Positions 18,785-27,655 of a DNA stretch of 64,000 nucleotides are shown here, in pieces. The position numbers and the translations under genes are program-made. Position 1 is the stretch's first letter; the number at the start of each line of letters is the position of its first letter. Origin of the DNA: Methanosarcina sp. MTP4 (GTDB lineage Archaea > Halobacteriota > Methanosarcinia > Methanosarcinales > Methanosarcinaceae); NCBI RefSeq assembly GCF_000970045.1, contig NZ_CP009505.1:2876808-2940807 (forward strand), given 5' to 3'. The notes below the pieces were generated by a model. It did not search any database, was not told where the DNA came from, and saw only the letters and a list, made by a program, of their open reading frames with translations.

Positions 18785-19348
18785 TAAAAACCCCCGTAGC
18801 TGTCTTTTAAGAATAGTTTATTTTAATACAATTATTAATTGGAGATCAGAAATTATAAAATTATCTCAAAAATATCCAATAATAACCGATATACAAAAAG
18901 TTTACATACGGGACATACAATGCCCCAAAGAACATCAAACGGCTCCACAAATGCCATATGAAGAAGAGAAAAATTTGAAGGGTTTTAATCCTGTTATCCA
19001 GAAGGCAGAAAAAAGTATACCGCTTCAAGAAAAAACGCTTCAAGAAAAAACGCTTCAAGAAAAAACGCTTCAAGAAAGAAACAACTTCAAGAAAGAAAAA
19101 TCCCCATACCTATAAAAGTATAAATTGAAATAGTATGTTATCAAAGAATAATACTACAGTTAAGGAATTAAAAGAAGGTATTAAAAAAGGGGAAAAATTA
19201 TTCCGACAACCTGAACTCCCCGGACGCCGGAATATACCCAAGCATTATATATCGATAATGGCTTTAGATGATAGCACCGGATTAAGAATATTCTTCCAAT
19301 CTAGCTCTGGGACCCGCAAAACACGTAATGAGAAGAAATAGAGGAGCC
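18785..19348. other. Intergenic region with 15-bp tandem repeat and two promoter candidates
   Basis: At 19021-19080, CGCTTCAAGAAAAAA is repeated four times at exact 15-base spacing. TATA-like elements are seen at about 19110-19120 and 19242-19251 (ATTATATATCG). The second suits the downstream DUF373 gene. No convincing coding region is present. Confidence 0.55.
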
Positions 19349-20491
19349 ATGCAAACTTTAGTTATCTGCATAGACCGGGACAACGACCTTGGCGAAAAGG
19401 CAAAACGCACAACCCCTATCGTTGGAAGGGAAGCAAATATTGAAGCTGCCACAACACTGGGAATCGCCGATCCCGAGGATTCGGACACAAACACCATTTT
19501 CGGGGGAATCCGGGTCCTTGACGAACTGCGGGCAAAGGGCATCGACGCGGAGATTGTCTCATTTGCAGGCGACAGGAACGTAGGGGTTATCTCCGACCAG
19601 AAGATTGCCGAACAGCTGGAGAACTTCCTGGCCACGCACGAGGTGAAAGGAGCCGTATTTGTCTCGGACGGGGCAGAAGACGAGACCCTTATCCCGATTG
19701 TGCAGTCCCGCATAAAGATAGATTCAGTAAAACGTATTGTGGTTATGCAGAGCGAAAACCTGGAAAGCACCTACTATATCCTCAAACACGCTTTTAGTGA
19801 CCCGAAAATATCCCAGACCTTTTTCGTTCCGGTCGGGCTCGCCTTCCTTATCTATGCCATCTTCCTGCTTGCCCGCTACCCCGAAGGCGCAGTCGTGGGG
19901 ATCCTCGCTGCCGTCGGGATGTACATGCTCTACCGGGGCTTCGGGCTTGACGACACCCTGGCCCTCCAGAAAGAACGCCTTGGAGAGGCTTTCAAGCAGC
20001 AGAGGCTTATCTTTGTCAGCTATACCGCCGCCTTGCTTACAGGGATCGTTGCCACCGCCCACGGGGCAGCGGAAGTCTGGGGACTTTACTCCGAAAGCGG
20101 GATCTGGTACCATGGGACCCTCACTTTGATCTCGGTATTCATCAATGCCTCAGTCTGGTGGTATGCAGGCGCATTCCTGCTTGCAGACTGTGGAAAAATG
20201 TTTGATCTTAGGATGGCAGGAAAACCCACCCAAAAAACCATCTCTGTATCCCTATTCATTATCGCAACCGGCCTGCTCTTCTGGGGTGCCAGTACCTACC
20301 TTCTGACAGAAGCTTCCCTTACAACCGGGTTTCCGAAGGATGCTTCCCTGGCTCTCCAGTACTTCGTATATTCGGTAATCGTCGCAATCCTCATAGCCCT
20401 TGCAGGAATCAAAGTTTCCCTTGGAAACCCTGACTCAGGAGAGGAGAAGAAAGCAAGGGGAAGAGGGAAAAAAAGGAAAGAAGCAGCCTGA
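19349..20491 (+). CDS. DUF373-family membrane protein
   Basis: A 380-residue archaeal protein of the DUF373 family (function unknown). The N-terminal soluble half (about 1-150) begins MQTLVICIDRDNDLGEKA and resembles a nucleotide-binding alpha/beta fold, with conserved TPIVGREANIEAAT and VSDGAEDE. The C-terminal half has about six hydrophobic segments. A longer frame starts at 19328, but the ATG at 19349 has GAGGAGCC directly upstream and matches the family start. The neighbouring phosphorylase gene begins 85 bases after its stop. Family assignment is strong; no role can be given. Confidence 0.85.
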   Translation: MQTLVICIDRDNDLGEKAKRTTPIVGREANIEAATTLGIADPEDSDTNTIFGGIRVLDELRAKGIDAEIVSFAGDRNVGVISDQKIAEQLENFLATHEVKGAVFVSDGAEDETLIPIVQSRIKIDSVKRIVVMQSENLESTYYILKHAFSDPKISQTFFVPVGLAFLIYAIFLLARYPEGAVVGILAAVGMYMLYRGFGLDDTLALQKERLGEAFKQQRLIFVSYTAALLTGIVATAHGAAEVWGLYSESGIWYHGTLTLISVFINASVWWYAGAFLLADCGKMFDLRMAGKPTQKTISVSLFIIATGLLFWGASTYLLTEASLTTGFPKDASLALQYFVYSVIVAILIALAGIKVSLGNPDSGEEKKARGRGKKRKEAA

Positions 20492-20576
20492 GAAAGGAAA
20501 GAGCCAGCCTGAAAAGGAAGGGCAATTCACTCTAAAAAGGAAACTAATACAGGCAGAAAAGGAGAGGAGAAAGGAA

Positions 20577-21353
20577 ATGGAAAAAACAGCCGAAAACGTT
20601 GAGATTGCAGTTCTGGGGGGCGTTGGTTTCGATTCATACAGGGACTTTGAAAAACGGGAAGTTGAGACCCCTTACGGGGAAGTAAACGCCTATTTGACCG
20701 ACATAAAAAGCAAAACCATCGCGGTAATCCCCCGGCATGCCGGCAAGAACCACATCCCTCCTCACAGGATAAACTACAGGGCCAACGTCTGGGCCGTGCA
20801 GGCCCTGGGAGCCGAACGTGTCATTTCCACAAACTCCGTAGGGTCCATGCGGGGACACCCCGTGGGCAGCTTTGTCGTGCTCGACGACTTCATTGACTTT
20901 ACCAGGAGCAGGGTTTCAACCTTTTACGACGAGAATACCGTCCATGTAGACGTCTCAGAACCCTACTGTCCGGAAATCAAGGAGAGCCTCATAAAGGCCC
21001 TTGAAAAACAGGGGATAGCCCATACCGAAGGCATCTACGCCTGCACCGAAGGCCCCCGCTTCGAGACCAGGGCAGAAATCCGAATGATTAGCCAGTTTGC
21101 CGACGTCGTGGGCATGACCGGGGTCCCGGAAGTCACCCTTGCAAAGGAACTCAGCCTCTGCTACTCTTCTCTTGCCATTGTCACGAACCAGGCCTGCGGA
21201 ATGACCACGGAAAAACTGACAGCTGACGAGGTCACGGAAGTTGTTGGAAAAGCCCAGGACGCAATCTTCGAGATCCTTTCCGATACAATCGAAAACATCC
21301 CCGAAACCCGTAACTGCAGGTGCAGGTTTGCAAAGGTGGGGGCCTGTCTTTAA
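20577..21353 (+). CDS. S-methyl-5'-thioadenosine/thioinosine phosphorylase (PNP family)
   Basis: A 258-residue purine nucleoside phosphorylase-family enzyme that cleaves methylthio-nucleosides with phosphate to the base and methylthioribose-1-phosphate, salvaging the by-product of polyamine and SAM chemistry. Landmarks are VLGGVGFDS at the N terminus, the phosphate-binding PRHAGKNHIPPHRINY, GSMRGHPVGS, TEGPRFETRAEIRM and the specificity segment DVVGMTGVPEVTLAKEL. Some methanogens act on methylthioinosine rather than methylthioadenosine, so the substrate is left open. The ATG at 20577 follows GGAGAGGAGAAAGGAA; the frame is open further upstream, but that part is an artefact overlapping the previous gene. 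Confidence 0.85.
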   Translation: MEKTAENVEIAVLGGVGFDSYRDFEKREVETPYGEVNAYLTDIKSKTIAVIPRHAGKNHIPPHRINYRANVWAVQALGAERVISTNSVGSMRGHPVGSFVVLDDFIDFTRSRVSTFYDENTVHVDVSEPYCPEIKESLIKALEKQGIAHTEGIYACTEGPRFETRAEIRMISQFADVVGMTGVPEVTLAKELSLCYSSLAIVTNQACGMTTEKLTADEVTEVVGKAQDAIFEILSDTIENIPETRNCRCRFAKVGACL

Positions 21354-21472
21354 GCCTGCCCTTCACCGAAGGGGTTTCACTTTAAACCGGTTCTCCTTTT
21401 TGAATGGGACTGCTTTTAAACCTGCCTTTCTCGCGAGGGAGTTTGTTTTAAAATCATCCGAGTAAGACCTTC

Positions 21473-21547
21473 TTTCAGGGTTAAGGGAGACTGGATTTCA
21501 GGGTTAAGGGAGACTGGATTTCAGGGTTAAGGGAGACTAGATTTCAG
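21473..21547. repeat. 23-bp tandem repeat
   Basis: TTTCAGGGTTAAGGGAGACT starts at 21473, 21496 and 21519 at exact 23-base spacing, and a partial copy starts at 21542. The flanking 21354-21725 has no gene. Confidence 0.85.
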
Positions 21548-21694
21548 GAGGGGGGTTGATACGTAGCTTTTTGTGTCAGGGAAGTCTCCAGGAAAATCAA
21601 ATAATATAATGAGCAAGTTATACTTCTGAAAAACAAATTCAGAAAACCAAAAATTCTGAAGCAAGCTTCCTGAAACAGGCCTGTGAAGGAAGCT

Positions 21695-21704
21695 TACTTA
21701 TAAC
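21695..21704 (+). promoter_or_regulatory. TATA box of the helicase gene
   Basis: TACTTATAAC lies about 26 bases before the ATG at 21726. No ribosome site is visible, so a leaderless or very short-leader mRNA is likely. Confidence 0.45.
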
Positions 21705-21725
21705 ATTCACATAACTGGGTATGCA

Positions 21726-24209
21726 ATGACGCTCTGGGTCCTCATCTCCGCTGAAAAATCGAAACTAACCTTAATGACGATAAAGGACCGGATGAAACAA
21801 CCTCTCGCGGTGGCTGAACTCGTCCTGAAAAACGGGTCAAAGGGACCGCGTCCACACAAAATAAGGGTTCTTGCGAACAACAAGAAAAAAGAGGAGTTTC
21901 TTCCGCCTCAAAAATTCATAGAACTGCTCCGCAGTGCAAACAGGGTCATGCTGGCAGAGGGAGGGGACCCTGCAAATTCGGCTGCTTTCCTGGAAATGCT
22001 GGAAGGTTTTCAGTTGAAGGCAGACAAAGTTGATATTTGCAGGCACTGCCTGCTCAATAAACGCTTTAACTTTGTCAACAAAAAATCAATCAAATTCCAT
22101 AACGAACTCATCTGCAGGGAATGTGCAAAAGAAGAACTCCTGAGAGGAGTGCGGACCGCGGAAGGAAATTACGGGGAAAAGTCCGTGGACTTCCTGGAAC
22201 AGGTCTTGCTCAAGACCAGGGACCTGGACCGGACACTCCGGATGCTTACCCCTGAGCGACTGGACCCGGAGTTCACCCGTTATGACACCATCGAAACAAA
22301 CCCCTCGACGACTTCGGTGCGGATAAAGGAGCTGCCCCTGGCAAAAAAATTCAAGCAAATGCTCCTGGAAAAATCCGATACCTTGCTTCCCGTACAGGCA
22401 CTTTCCGTGGAAGCCGGACTGCTGGAAGGGAAGAACCAGTTCGTTGTCTCGGCAACGGCAACAGGGAAGACCCTCATCGGGGAGATGGCAGGTATCCAGA
22501 ACCTCCTGAAAAGGAAAGGAAAAATGCTCTACCTGGTCCCCCTGGTCGCCCTGGCAAACCAGAAATACGACCAGTTCACAACACGTTACACGAAACTCGG
22601 GCTCACCACATCCATTAAAATCGGGGCAATCCTTATCAAGACAACCCAGCGGGTGAAGATGCATACCACCCTGAACTCGGATATCATAGTCGGAACCTAC
22701 GAAGGGCTGGACCACATCCTCCGGTCCGGGAATGCGGACTTCCTCGGGAAAATAGGAACTGTAGTAATTGACGAAGTCCATACCCTGGAAGACCAGGAAA
22801 GGGGACACAGGCTGGACGGGGCCATAGCAAGGCTGCGTTATATAGCCCCGGAAGCCCAGTTCATCTATCTTTCCGCAACCGTTGCAAGCCCCGGGTCCTA
22901 TGCAAAAAAGCTCGGTGCAGAACTGATCCTCTATGAACACCGCCCTGTACCTATTGACCGGCACCTGCTCTTCTGCCAGGAAAGTGAGAAAACCCAGCTA
23001 ATTACCCGGCTTTCAAAGGAAGAATACTCCCGGATATCTTCAAAGAAGCACCGCGGACAGACCATTGTCTTTACAAACTCCAGGCGAAACTGCCACAGGC
23101 TAGCTTCCGCAATTTCGATCCAGGCGGCTCCCTATCATGCGGGGCTTTCCCAGTACGAGCGCAAAAAAGTGGAGACCCAATTCGGAGAAGGAAAACTCCC
23201 GGTCATAGTGACCACCGCAGCCCTGGCCGCAGGCGTGGACTTCCCGGCGTCCCAGGTTATTTTCGAGTCCCTTGCAATGGGAATCGACTGGCTCTCTGTC
23301 CAGGACTTCCTCCAGATGAGCGGGAGGGCAGGGAGGCCTGATTACCACGACAGGGGCGTGGTCGTGCTCATGCCGGTCCCCGGAAAATCCTACGCCAGTT
23401 CCCAGTCGGAAACGGAAGAAGAGCTTGCAATCAAACTCCTGCAGGGAGAGATGCTCTCATCAGGGGTTGAATATGGGGAAGCCGAACAGCTGGAAGAAGT
23501 TCTGGCATCAGTTGCCGTGACCGCCTCGATCCGGGACCTGAAAAGCATCCATCAACTTATGTTCGGGAGCTTCGAACTGGAAAAACTGGTTTCCCGGCTT
23601 CAGAAGTACCGCTTTATAGAAAGAAAAGGGGACAGGGTAACGCTTACCCGCTTTGGAAAGATAGTTTCCGCCCACTTCCTTTCGCTCTCGAAAGCCTTCC
23701 TGATAAGGGACGCCGTGCTTATGGAAAACAGCCCCCTGAGGATCGTGACGAACCTGGAATTTTTCGATGCCGCATATTTTAAGTACGCCAACCAGATAGG
23801 AAGCACCCTCCACGTGAACATGCCTTCAAGGGTCTTCCAGGGAGCAGCCCTTGACATCGTTTTTGACGGAGATTCCCTGGCTCTTCTCAACATTAAAATC
23901 CAGGACCTTCTAATGAATTTTGCCGATGATTTCCTTACCTGTACCTGCAAGGATTCGCCATATTGCGGCTGTGCCGAGCAGAAGTTTTCCGAAGAAATAG
24001 TCCGGCTGCGGACAGAAGGACTGGACCCTACCCGGATAGTGAAAAAGCTTGAAGATAAGTACGGGATTTCCGCATATCAGGGGGATATATTTGGGTACCT
24101 GGATGGCGCGGTGAGAAATCTTGACGCTGTGGAACTGATTGCAAAAGTCCATTCAAAGAAAGGGATTGCTGAAGAAGCCCACAAGTTGAAAAAACAAATC
24201 CAGGGCTAA
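21726..24209 (+). CDS. Archaea-specific superfamily 2 helicase (COG1202 type)
   Basis: An 827-residue ATP-dependent DExH helicase. The N terminus carries a CxxC...CxxC zinc element (ICRHCLLNK ... ICRECAKEE, about residues 102-135). The motor follows: motif I SATATGKTLIGEMAG (about 245), motif II VIDEVHTLED, motif III YLSATVAS, then motifs V/VI with TTAALAAGVDFPAS and QMSGRAGRPDYHDRG. The C-terminal third has winged-helix-like DNA contacts and a second Cys group, CTCKDSPYCGC. Related Ski2/Hel308-like enzymes act in DNA repair or RNA turnover; which applies here is unknown. Domain order and length fit the archaeal family well. Confidence 0.9.
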   Translation: MTLWVLISAEKSKLTLMTIKDRMKQPLAVAELVLKNGSKGPRPHKIRVLANNKKKEEFLPPQKFIELLRSANRVMLAEGGDPANSAAFLEMLEGFQLKADKVDICRHCLLNKRFNFVNKKSIKFHNELICRECAKEELLRGVRTAEGNYGEKSVDFLEQVLLKTRDLDRTLRMLTPERLDPEFTRYDTIETNPSTTSVRIKELPLAKKFKQMLLEKSDTLLPVQALSVEAGLLEGKNQFVVSATATGKTLIGEMAGIQNLLKRKGKMLYLVPLVALANQKYDQFTTRYTKLGLTTSIKIGAILIKTTQRVKMHTTLNSDIIVGTYEGLDHILRSGNADFLGKIGTVVIDEVHTLEDQERGHRLDGAIARLRYIAPEAQFIYLSATVASPGSYAKKLGAELILYEHRPVPIDRHLLFCQESEKTQLITRLSKEEYSRISSKKHRGQTIVFTNSRRNCHRLASAISIQAAPYHAGLSQYERKKVETQFGEGKLPVIVTTAALAAGVDFPASQVIFESLAMGIDWLSVQDFLQMSGRAGRPDYHDRGVVVLMPVPGKSYASSQSETEEELAIKLLQGEMLSSGVEYGEAEQLEEVLASVAVTASIRDLKSIHQLMFGSFELEKLVSRLQKYRFIERKGDRVTLTRFGKIVSAHFLSLSKAFLIRDAVLMENSPLRIVTNLEFFDAAYFKYANQIGSTLHVNMPSRVFQGAALDIVFDGDSLALLNIKIQDLLMNFADDFLTCTCKDSPYCGCAEQKFSEEIVRLRTEGLDPTRIVKKLEDKYGISAYQGDIFGYLDGAVRNLDAVELIAKVHSKKGIAEEAHKLKKQIQG

Positions 24210-24381
24210 AAATCCGGGAATGAAAATCGTAACGTTTTTGCAGATCGGAAGTCAATATAAGAATAGAGATGCAAAATCAAAAGTTAATATAATAATAAAG
24301 ATCTAAATATCGGGCAATATTGAGAGGGAAACCCGGACAATATTGGAACAGGATCCCAGGCTCCGGAATTTGAGGAAGAGC

Positions 24382-24405
24382 AAGCAAACAAGCAAACAAG
24401 CAAAC
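24382..24405. repeat. 8-bp tandem repeat in the DUF3467 leader
   Basis: AAGCAAAC occurs three times in a row just before the ribosome site AAGGAGGT. It lies in the 5' leader of the DUF3467 gene and may keep that site unstructured. Confidence 0.6.
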
Positions 24406-24420
24406 AAGGAGGTAGATTTC

Positions 24421-24816
24421 ATGACCGAAGATGTCAAATCTAGGGAAGATAAAGAAAGTGTGACCCCCAAAAAAGCAAAAAAAGGCATAACCATCGAATT
24501 CTTAAAGCCCGAGGACTTCCGGCAAATTTACGCCATAGGAGCCGCAGGCGGGCACAGTCCTTACGATTTCAGGATCGGTTTTTACAACGACACACCCAAG
24601 ATGTTCGGGGACTCTTCCGAATCAAGGGTCATCGAAAGGCGTGTAGAAACCGAAGTCATACTTTCTCCAGTAGCCGCTCTTGAACTGAACCGCTGGCTGA
24701 CCCAGCACATAAACGAATATGAATCCGTTTTCGGCCCAATTTCAAGAACCGTCGCGAGACCAAAGAAAGAACCACCCAAAACCGTTGACAGCACCGAGCT
24801 CCAGGGGTACATCTGA
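24421..24816 (+). CDS. DUF3467-family small protein
   Basis: A 131-residue soluble protein of the DUF3467 type. A charged N terminus is followed by a compact domain with YAIGAAGGHSPYDFRIGFYND and ending VALSPVAALELNRWL-like residues (here SPVAALELNRWLTQHI). The function of the family is unknown. The ATG at 24421 has a textbook GGAGGT seven bases upstream, so the longer open frame is not the start. It stands alone, with two stable hairpins after the stop codon. Confidence 0.8.
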   Translation: MTEDVKSREDKESVTPKKAKKGITIEFLKPEDFRQIYAIGAAGGHSPYDFRIGFYNDTPKMFGDSSESRVIERRVETEVILSPVAALELNRWLTQHINEYESVFGPISRTVARPKKEPPKTVDSTELQGYI

Positions 24817-24833
24817 ACCCCTGACCGAAAACC

Positions 24834-24898
24834 CCGGACAGCAGGTCCGGATTGAAGTTATTCTGATAGGAATTTCCGGGCAGGAATCGTACTGCCCG
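24834..24898 (+). terminator. Two hairpins downstream of DUF3467
   Basis: CCGGAC/GTCCGG (24834-24850, 5-base loop) and CGGGCAG/CTGCCCG (24877-24898, 8-base loop) are both perfect stems. They are plausible transcription stop or mRNA 3'-end structures. A strong U-run is absent. Confidence 0.45.
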
Positions 24899-25307
24899 AA
24901 GCTATTCAAAGAGGAAGTTTCTGAAAAGAATTATTCAAACAGGACTATCCTGATTATAATTCCCGAACAGGGCAGATTTTGTAAGATTAAGGAAACTGAG
25001 GGAATAGAATTTCCCGGACCTTTTATCCCCACCTACTTTTTTGCAGACTGGAAATATTGATCGCATGCCAAAGTGATTAAGTATATATAGATTTTCCTAG
25101 GAAATGCAGTTTAGATAGATAAAGTATAAATAAGTTTGCATTTTGAGACTTAAGAAAATACATACATATTTATATATAATTCTAATTATCGGAAAGTTTA
25201 GGCGAATATTTAATATAATGAAAATGCCTGTACAATTAGAAGTTATAAAAATGGCAAAATAAAACGTACATAAACTGCGTATAAAGCCGCATAAAAAACG
25301 TATAAAA
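24899..25307. other. AT-rich upstream region of the permease operon
   Basis: No gene. Several TATA-like strings occur. The one at 25240-25249 (GTTATAAAAA) would start a transcript near 25270. Repeats of CGTATAAA and CGTACATAAA lie between 25264 and 25307 and could be operator sites. Confidence 0.4.
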
Positions 25308-25385
25308 AGTGTGTTTGACCTCTTCGGGACTGGCTATCCTAAAACGTTTTTGAGAGGACGTTTGAAGAGCTTTTCCGGACACACT
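25308..25385 (+). promoter_or_regulatory. Folded leader, candidate riboswitch or attenuator
   Basis: Nested perfect stems: AGTGTGT/ACACACT (25308-25314 with 25379-25385), CTCTTC/GAAGAG (25320-25325 with 25364-25369) and AAACG/CGTTT (25342-25346 with 25359-25363). TCCT (25337-25340) can also pair with AGGA (25355-25358), which crosses the last stem as a pseudoknot. The structure ends 26 bases before the first gene of the permease operon. Confidence 0.45.
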
Positions 25386-25411
25386 ATCTACTAAAAATAT
25401 GGAGTGTATCC

Positions 25412-25510
25412 ATGGATATATGGACTCTTGTAAACGGCTTGATCTATCTGGCTTCCTTTGCCCTTTTCGGCTGGGTGTTGCTGGATGCAAGCAAAGTTTC
25501 AAAAAAATAA
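25412..25510 (+). CDS. 32-residue single-pass membrane microprotein
   Basis: A tiny gene encoding 32 residues, starting MDIWTLVNGLIYLASFAL and ending in KVSKK: one membrane helix (about residues 5-25) with a positive C-terminal tail. GGAGTG about five bases before the ATG is a good ribosome site. It sits 50 bases before the APC permease on the same strand, after the folded leader. By position it is probably a small permease subunit or regulator. It is too short for routine gene callers. Coding potential is inferred from the ribosome site, composition and context. Confidence 0.6.
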   Translation: MDIWTLVNGLIYLASFALFGWVLLDASKVSKK

Positions 25511-25560
25511 TATTGTATGAGAAAACCCCATAAGATTTTTAAAAACGGAGGTTTAAAAAA

Positions 25561-26991
25561 ATGGCAGAATCGATATCAGAGACCTCGCATAGCGGAGGTC
25601 TTGTAAAAACCCTCAGGCCGTACCATGTCTGGGCTTTAGGCGTGGGAATCGTGCTTGTGGGAGAATACATGGGCTGGAACTTCACGATTGCGAAAGGAGG
25701 TGTTTTAGGCTCCCTTTTTGCCATGCTCGTGGCAGGGACCATGTACACGGTTATTTCGCTCTGTGCAAGCGAACTCGGCTCGGCAACAAAGCTTGCGGGC
25801 GGCCCCTATGACTGGGCAAGGCTCTTTGTAGGGCCAGGAGCTGCGGCAATCGTAGGGCTTGCGGTATATATGGAATTTATCGCCCTTGAGGCGGCAGATG
25901 CTATTGTCGTTGCTTTCATTGCAACCGAGATCTTTCCCCAGCTTCAGGTATTCCCCATAACCCTTTTTGTGATTTCACTTTTGACCTTTATCAACTACCG
26001 GGGAGTCGTGGGAGCCCTTACACTCAACTTTGCCCTTACAATGCTAGCTTTCTTTGCAATTATCACCTTCTTCTTCGCAAGTACCCTCGGCCTCGGCGGT
26101 CTTGAAGTCCATCCCGAATACCTCTTCGAAGGAGCCATGCCAAACGGCCTTATCGGGCTTTTTGCAGCGCTGCAGTTCGGGCCCTGGTTTTTCCTCGGAA
26201 TCGAAGGAGCGGCAATGTGCGCAGAGGAGTGTAAGCACCCCTCAAGAGCTGTCCCCCTGGGCCAGCAGGCAGGGATGATCACCCTCCTGGTAGGAGCAGC
26301 AATGACCCTCTACCTCTGCACCTCGCTGATCCCCACGGACGTGCTCGGGGTTTCCGTCTACCCGCTTTTTGAAGCTGCCCAGAACGGAGGCCTTTTCATC
26401 TTCATCGCCCTTCTGGGAGTGGGTACCCTCCTGACCTGCATCGCCAGCGCAAACGGCTGCATCTGCGATGCCTCAAGGTCCTGGTACGCCCTTTCCAGGG
26501 ATGAATACGTCTCCCCCTGGTTCTCAAAAGTCCACCCAAAATACAGCACTCCCTACAGGGCAGTGATCTTTACGGCCCCGATTGCCGTTGCCTTTGCTTT
26601 CAGCGGTTTTCTCGACCAGGTCATTACCTTCTCGATCATTTCGGGCCTGCTCTGCTATGTGCTGATCCCCTTCTCCCTGATCCGCTTCAGGAAACTTTTC
26701 CCGGAAACCACAAGCAAGATAAGGCCCTTTGCCTCCCCGCTCCAGCCCTACATCGCCTACTTCGCGATAGGGATCGCCATGCTGATCATGTCCACCCTCT
26801 TCTGGGGCTACAGGTATAACCTGATCTTCGGACTCCTCTTCTATGCAATTGCGTACTTCTACTTCTCTTCAAAACGCAAGAACACGACCGGAAACGACCC
26901 CCTCTGGAGCGAACTCGGCTGGCCGGAACCCGAACAGACAGGCAGCAGGAACTTAAAGGAGGTGAGTTGCATTGAGTGCAGCGACAGGTAA
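25561..26991 (+). CDS. APC-superfamily permease, ethanolamine-permease-like
   Basis: A 476-residue, about 12-helix amino acid/polyamine/organocation permease. The first helix region (HVWALGVGIVLVGEYMGWNF) closely resembles ethanolamine permeases, and AALQFGPWFFLGIEGAAMCAEE and SANGCICDASRSWYALSRDE are typical of that branch. Methanosarcina also uses APC-type carriers for methylamines, so the substrate is uncertain. GGAGG precedes the ATG. A 32-residue membrane peptide lies upstream. Two further small membrane proteins follow, the first overlapping the 3' end, so the four genes should be translated together. The C-terminal tail holds a CIEC motif. Confidence 0.88.
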   Translation: MAESISETSHSGGLVKTLRPYHVWALGVGIVLVGEYMGWNFTIAKGGVLGSLFAMLVAGTMYTVISLCASELGSATKLAGGPYDWARLFVGPGAAAIVGLAVYMEFIALEAADAIVVAFIATEIFPQLQVFPITLFVISLLTFINYRGVVGALTLNFALTMLAFFAIITFFFASTLGLGGLEVHPEYLFEGAMPNGLIGLFAALQFGPWFFLGIEGAAMCAEECKHPSRAVPLGQQAGMITLLVGAAMTLYLCTSLIPTDVLGVSVYPLFEAAQNGGLFIFIALLGVGTLLTCIASANGCICDASRSWYALSRDEYVSPWFSKVHPKYSTPYRAVIFTAPIAVAFAFSGFLDQVITFSIISGLLCYVLIPFSLIRFRKLFPETTSKIRPFASPLQPYIAYFAIGIAMLIMSTLFWGYRYNLIFGLLFYAIAYFYFSSKRKNTTGNDPLWSELGWPEPEQTGSRNLKEVSCIECSDR

Positions 26992-27295
26992 AATAACTGG
27001 CAATTCAGCAGCCGGCAACATAACAGGAAATGCCGCTCTGCAGGCAAAATACCGGGGCAAGCTGAACCTGGACTCCGTTCTGATTGCAATCATGCTTTGC
27101 CTCCTCTATGGAGCCCAGCTCTTCCTGGTCTACTCGGTCCTCACCGCAACAAAACCCGTGCTCGCGGAATTCCCCGGACTTACCCCTATCTACCTGCTCT
27201 TCATAGGCCTGATGTTCACAGTAGAGACCATCGGCTGCCTGAAAGTCCGCCATTCCATAAAGCAGCACATGCACGAATTCCGCTACTACGACTAA
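26972..27295 (+). CDS. Small two-helix membrane protein of the permease operon
   Basis: A 107-residue membrane protein I cannot assign to a named family. A polar Thr/Ala/Gly-rich N terminus precedes two hydrophobic helices (about residues 38-57, SVLIAIMLCLLYGAQLFLVY, and 70-90) and a His-rich tail, RHSIKQHMHEFRYYD. The start is TTG, convincingly placed six bases after AAGGAGGTGA, and overlaps the last 20 bases of the permease gene, implying coupled translation. It is followed 14 bases later by another small membrane protein. A permease accessory subunit is the simplest reading. Confidence 0.75.
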   Translation: MSAATGKITGNSAAGNITGNAALQAKYRGKLNLDSVLIAIMLCLLYGAQLFLVYSVLTATKPVLAEFPGLTPIYLLFIGLMFTVETIGCLKVRHSIKQHMHEFRYYD

Positions 27296-27309
27296 GGAGG
27301 CACCTCCAA

Positions 27310-27582
27310 ATGAGTGTAAACAAAAGCATAAAAAAGAGCGCAAAAAGAAAGGAAAAAAGCCTGCTCGCCCAAGTCTTTGACATCGCCTTCATCTTCGTGC
27401 TGGCCTTCGTCTGCCTGGTAGTTCCCACAACTCTCCAGGGCGCGGTCCTGGTCTCCTGGGAAGAAGGCGGAGCCGGCATAGGCTTCGTATGGGACCCCAT
27501 AGGCTACTTCTCCCTCATGCTTCTGATCGTGGGCTTCTTTGCCCTGATCCTTTTCCACTCGGTCAGGAACTACAGGGTTTGA
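27310..27582 (+). CDS. Small two-helix membrane protein, last gene of the permease operon
   Basis: A 90-residue membrane protein with a lysine-rich cytoplasmic start (MSVNKSIKKSAKRKEKS), a helix around FDIAFIFVLAFVCLVV, a loop containing SWEEGGAGIGFVWDPIGYF and a second helix, SLMLLIVGFFALILF. GGAGG eight bases before the ATG supports the start; a longer open frame is out of context. No family is recognised. With the 32- and 107-residue proteins it forms a set of three small membrane partners around one APC carrier. A hairpin plus T-rich run follows, marking the operon end. Confidence 0.75.
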   Translation: MSVNKSIKKSAKRKEKSLLAQVFDIAFIFVLAFVCLVVPTTLQGAVLVSWEEGGAGIGFVWDPIGYFSLMLLIVGFFALILFHSVRNYRV

Positions 27583-27618
27583 AAATAAGGTTTGAGTTGA
27601 ACAGGTATTAAGTTGAAA

Positions 27619-27655
27619 GGTCTGCCCCGGTTATGAGGCGGATCTTTTATCTTTT
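27619..27655 (+). terminator. Terminator of the permease operon
   Basis: GGTCTGCC (27619-27626) pairs with GGCGGATC (27637-27644) over 8 bp with two G-U pairs, followed by TTTTATCTTTTT. Confidence 0.6.

Noticed and set aside
18741-19115. 124-codon plus-strand frame containing LQEKT repeats
   Set aside because: The repeats are the translation of a 15-bp tandem repeat and the frame starts inside the opposite gene; no ribosome site or family.
19135-19341. 68-codon plus-strand frame before DUF373
   Set aside because: It has a TATA-like element but no ribosome site, and nothing recognisable in composition; most likely leader DNA.
20400-20576. Upstream extension of the phosphorylase gene
   Set aside because: Overlaps the DUF373 gene, is lysine/glutamate filler, and the family start with a good ribosome site is at 20577.
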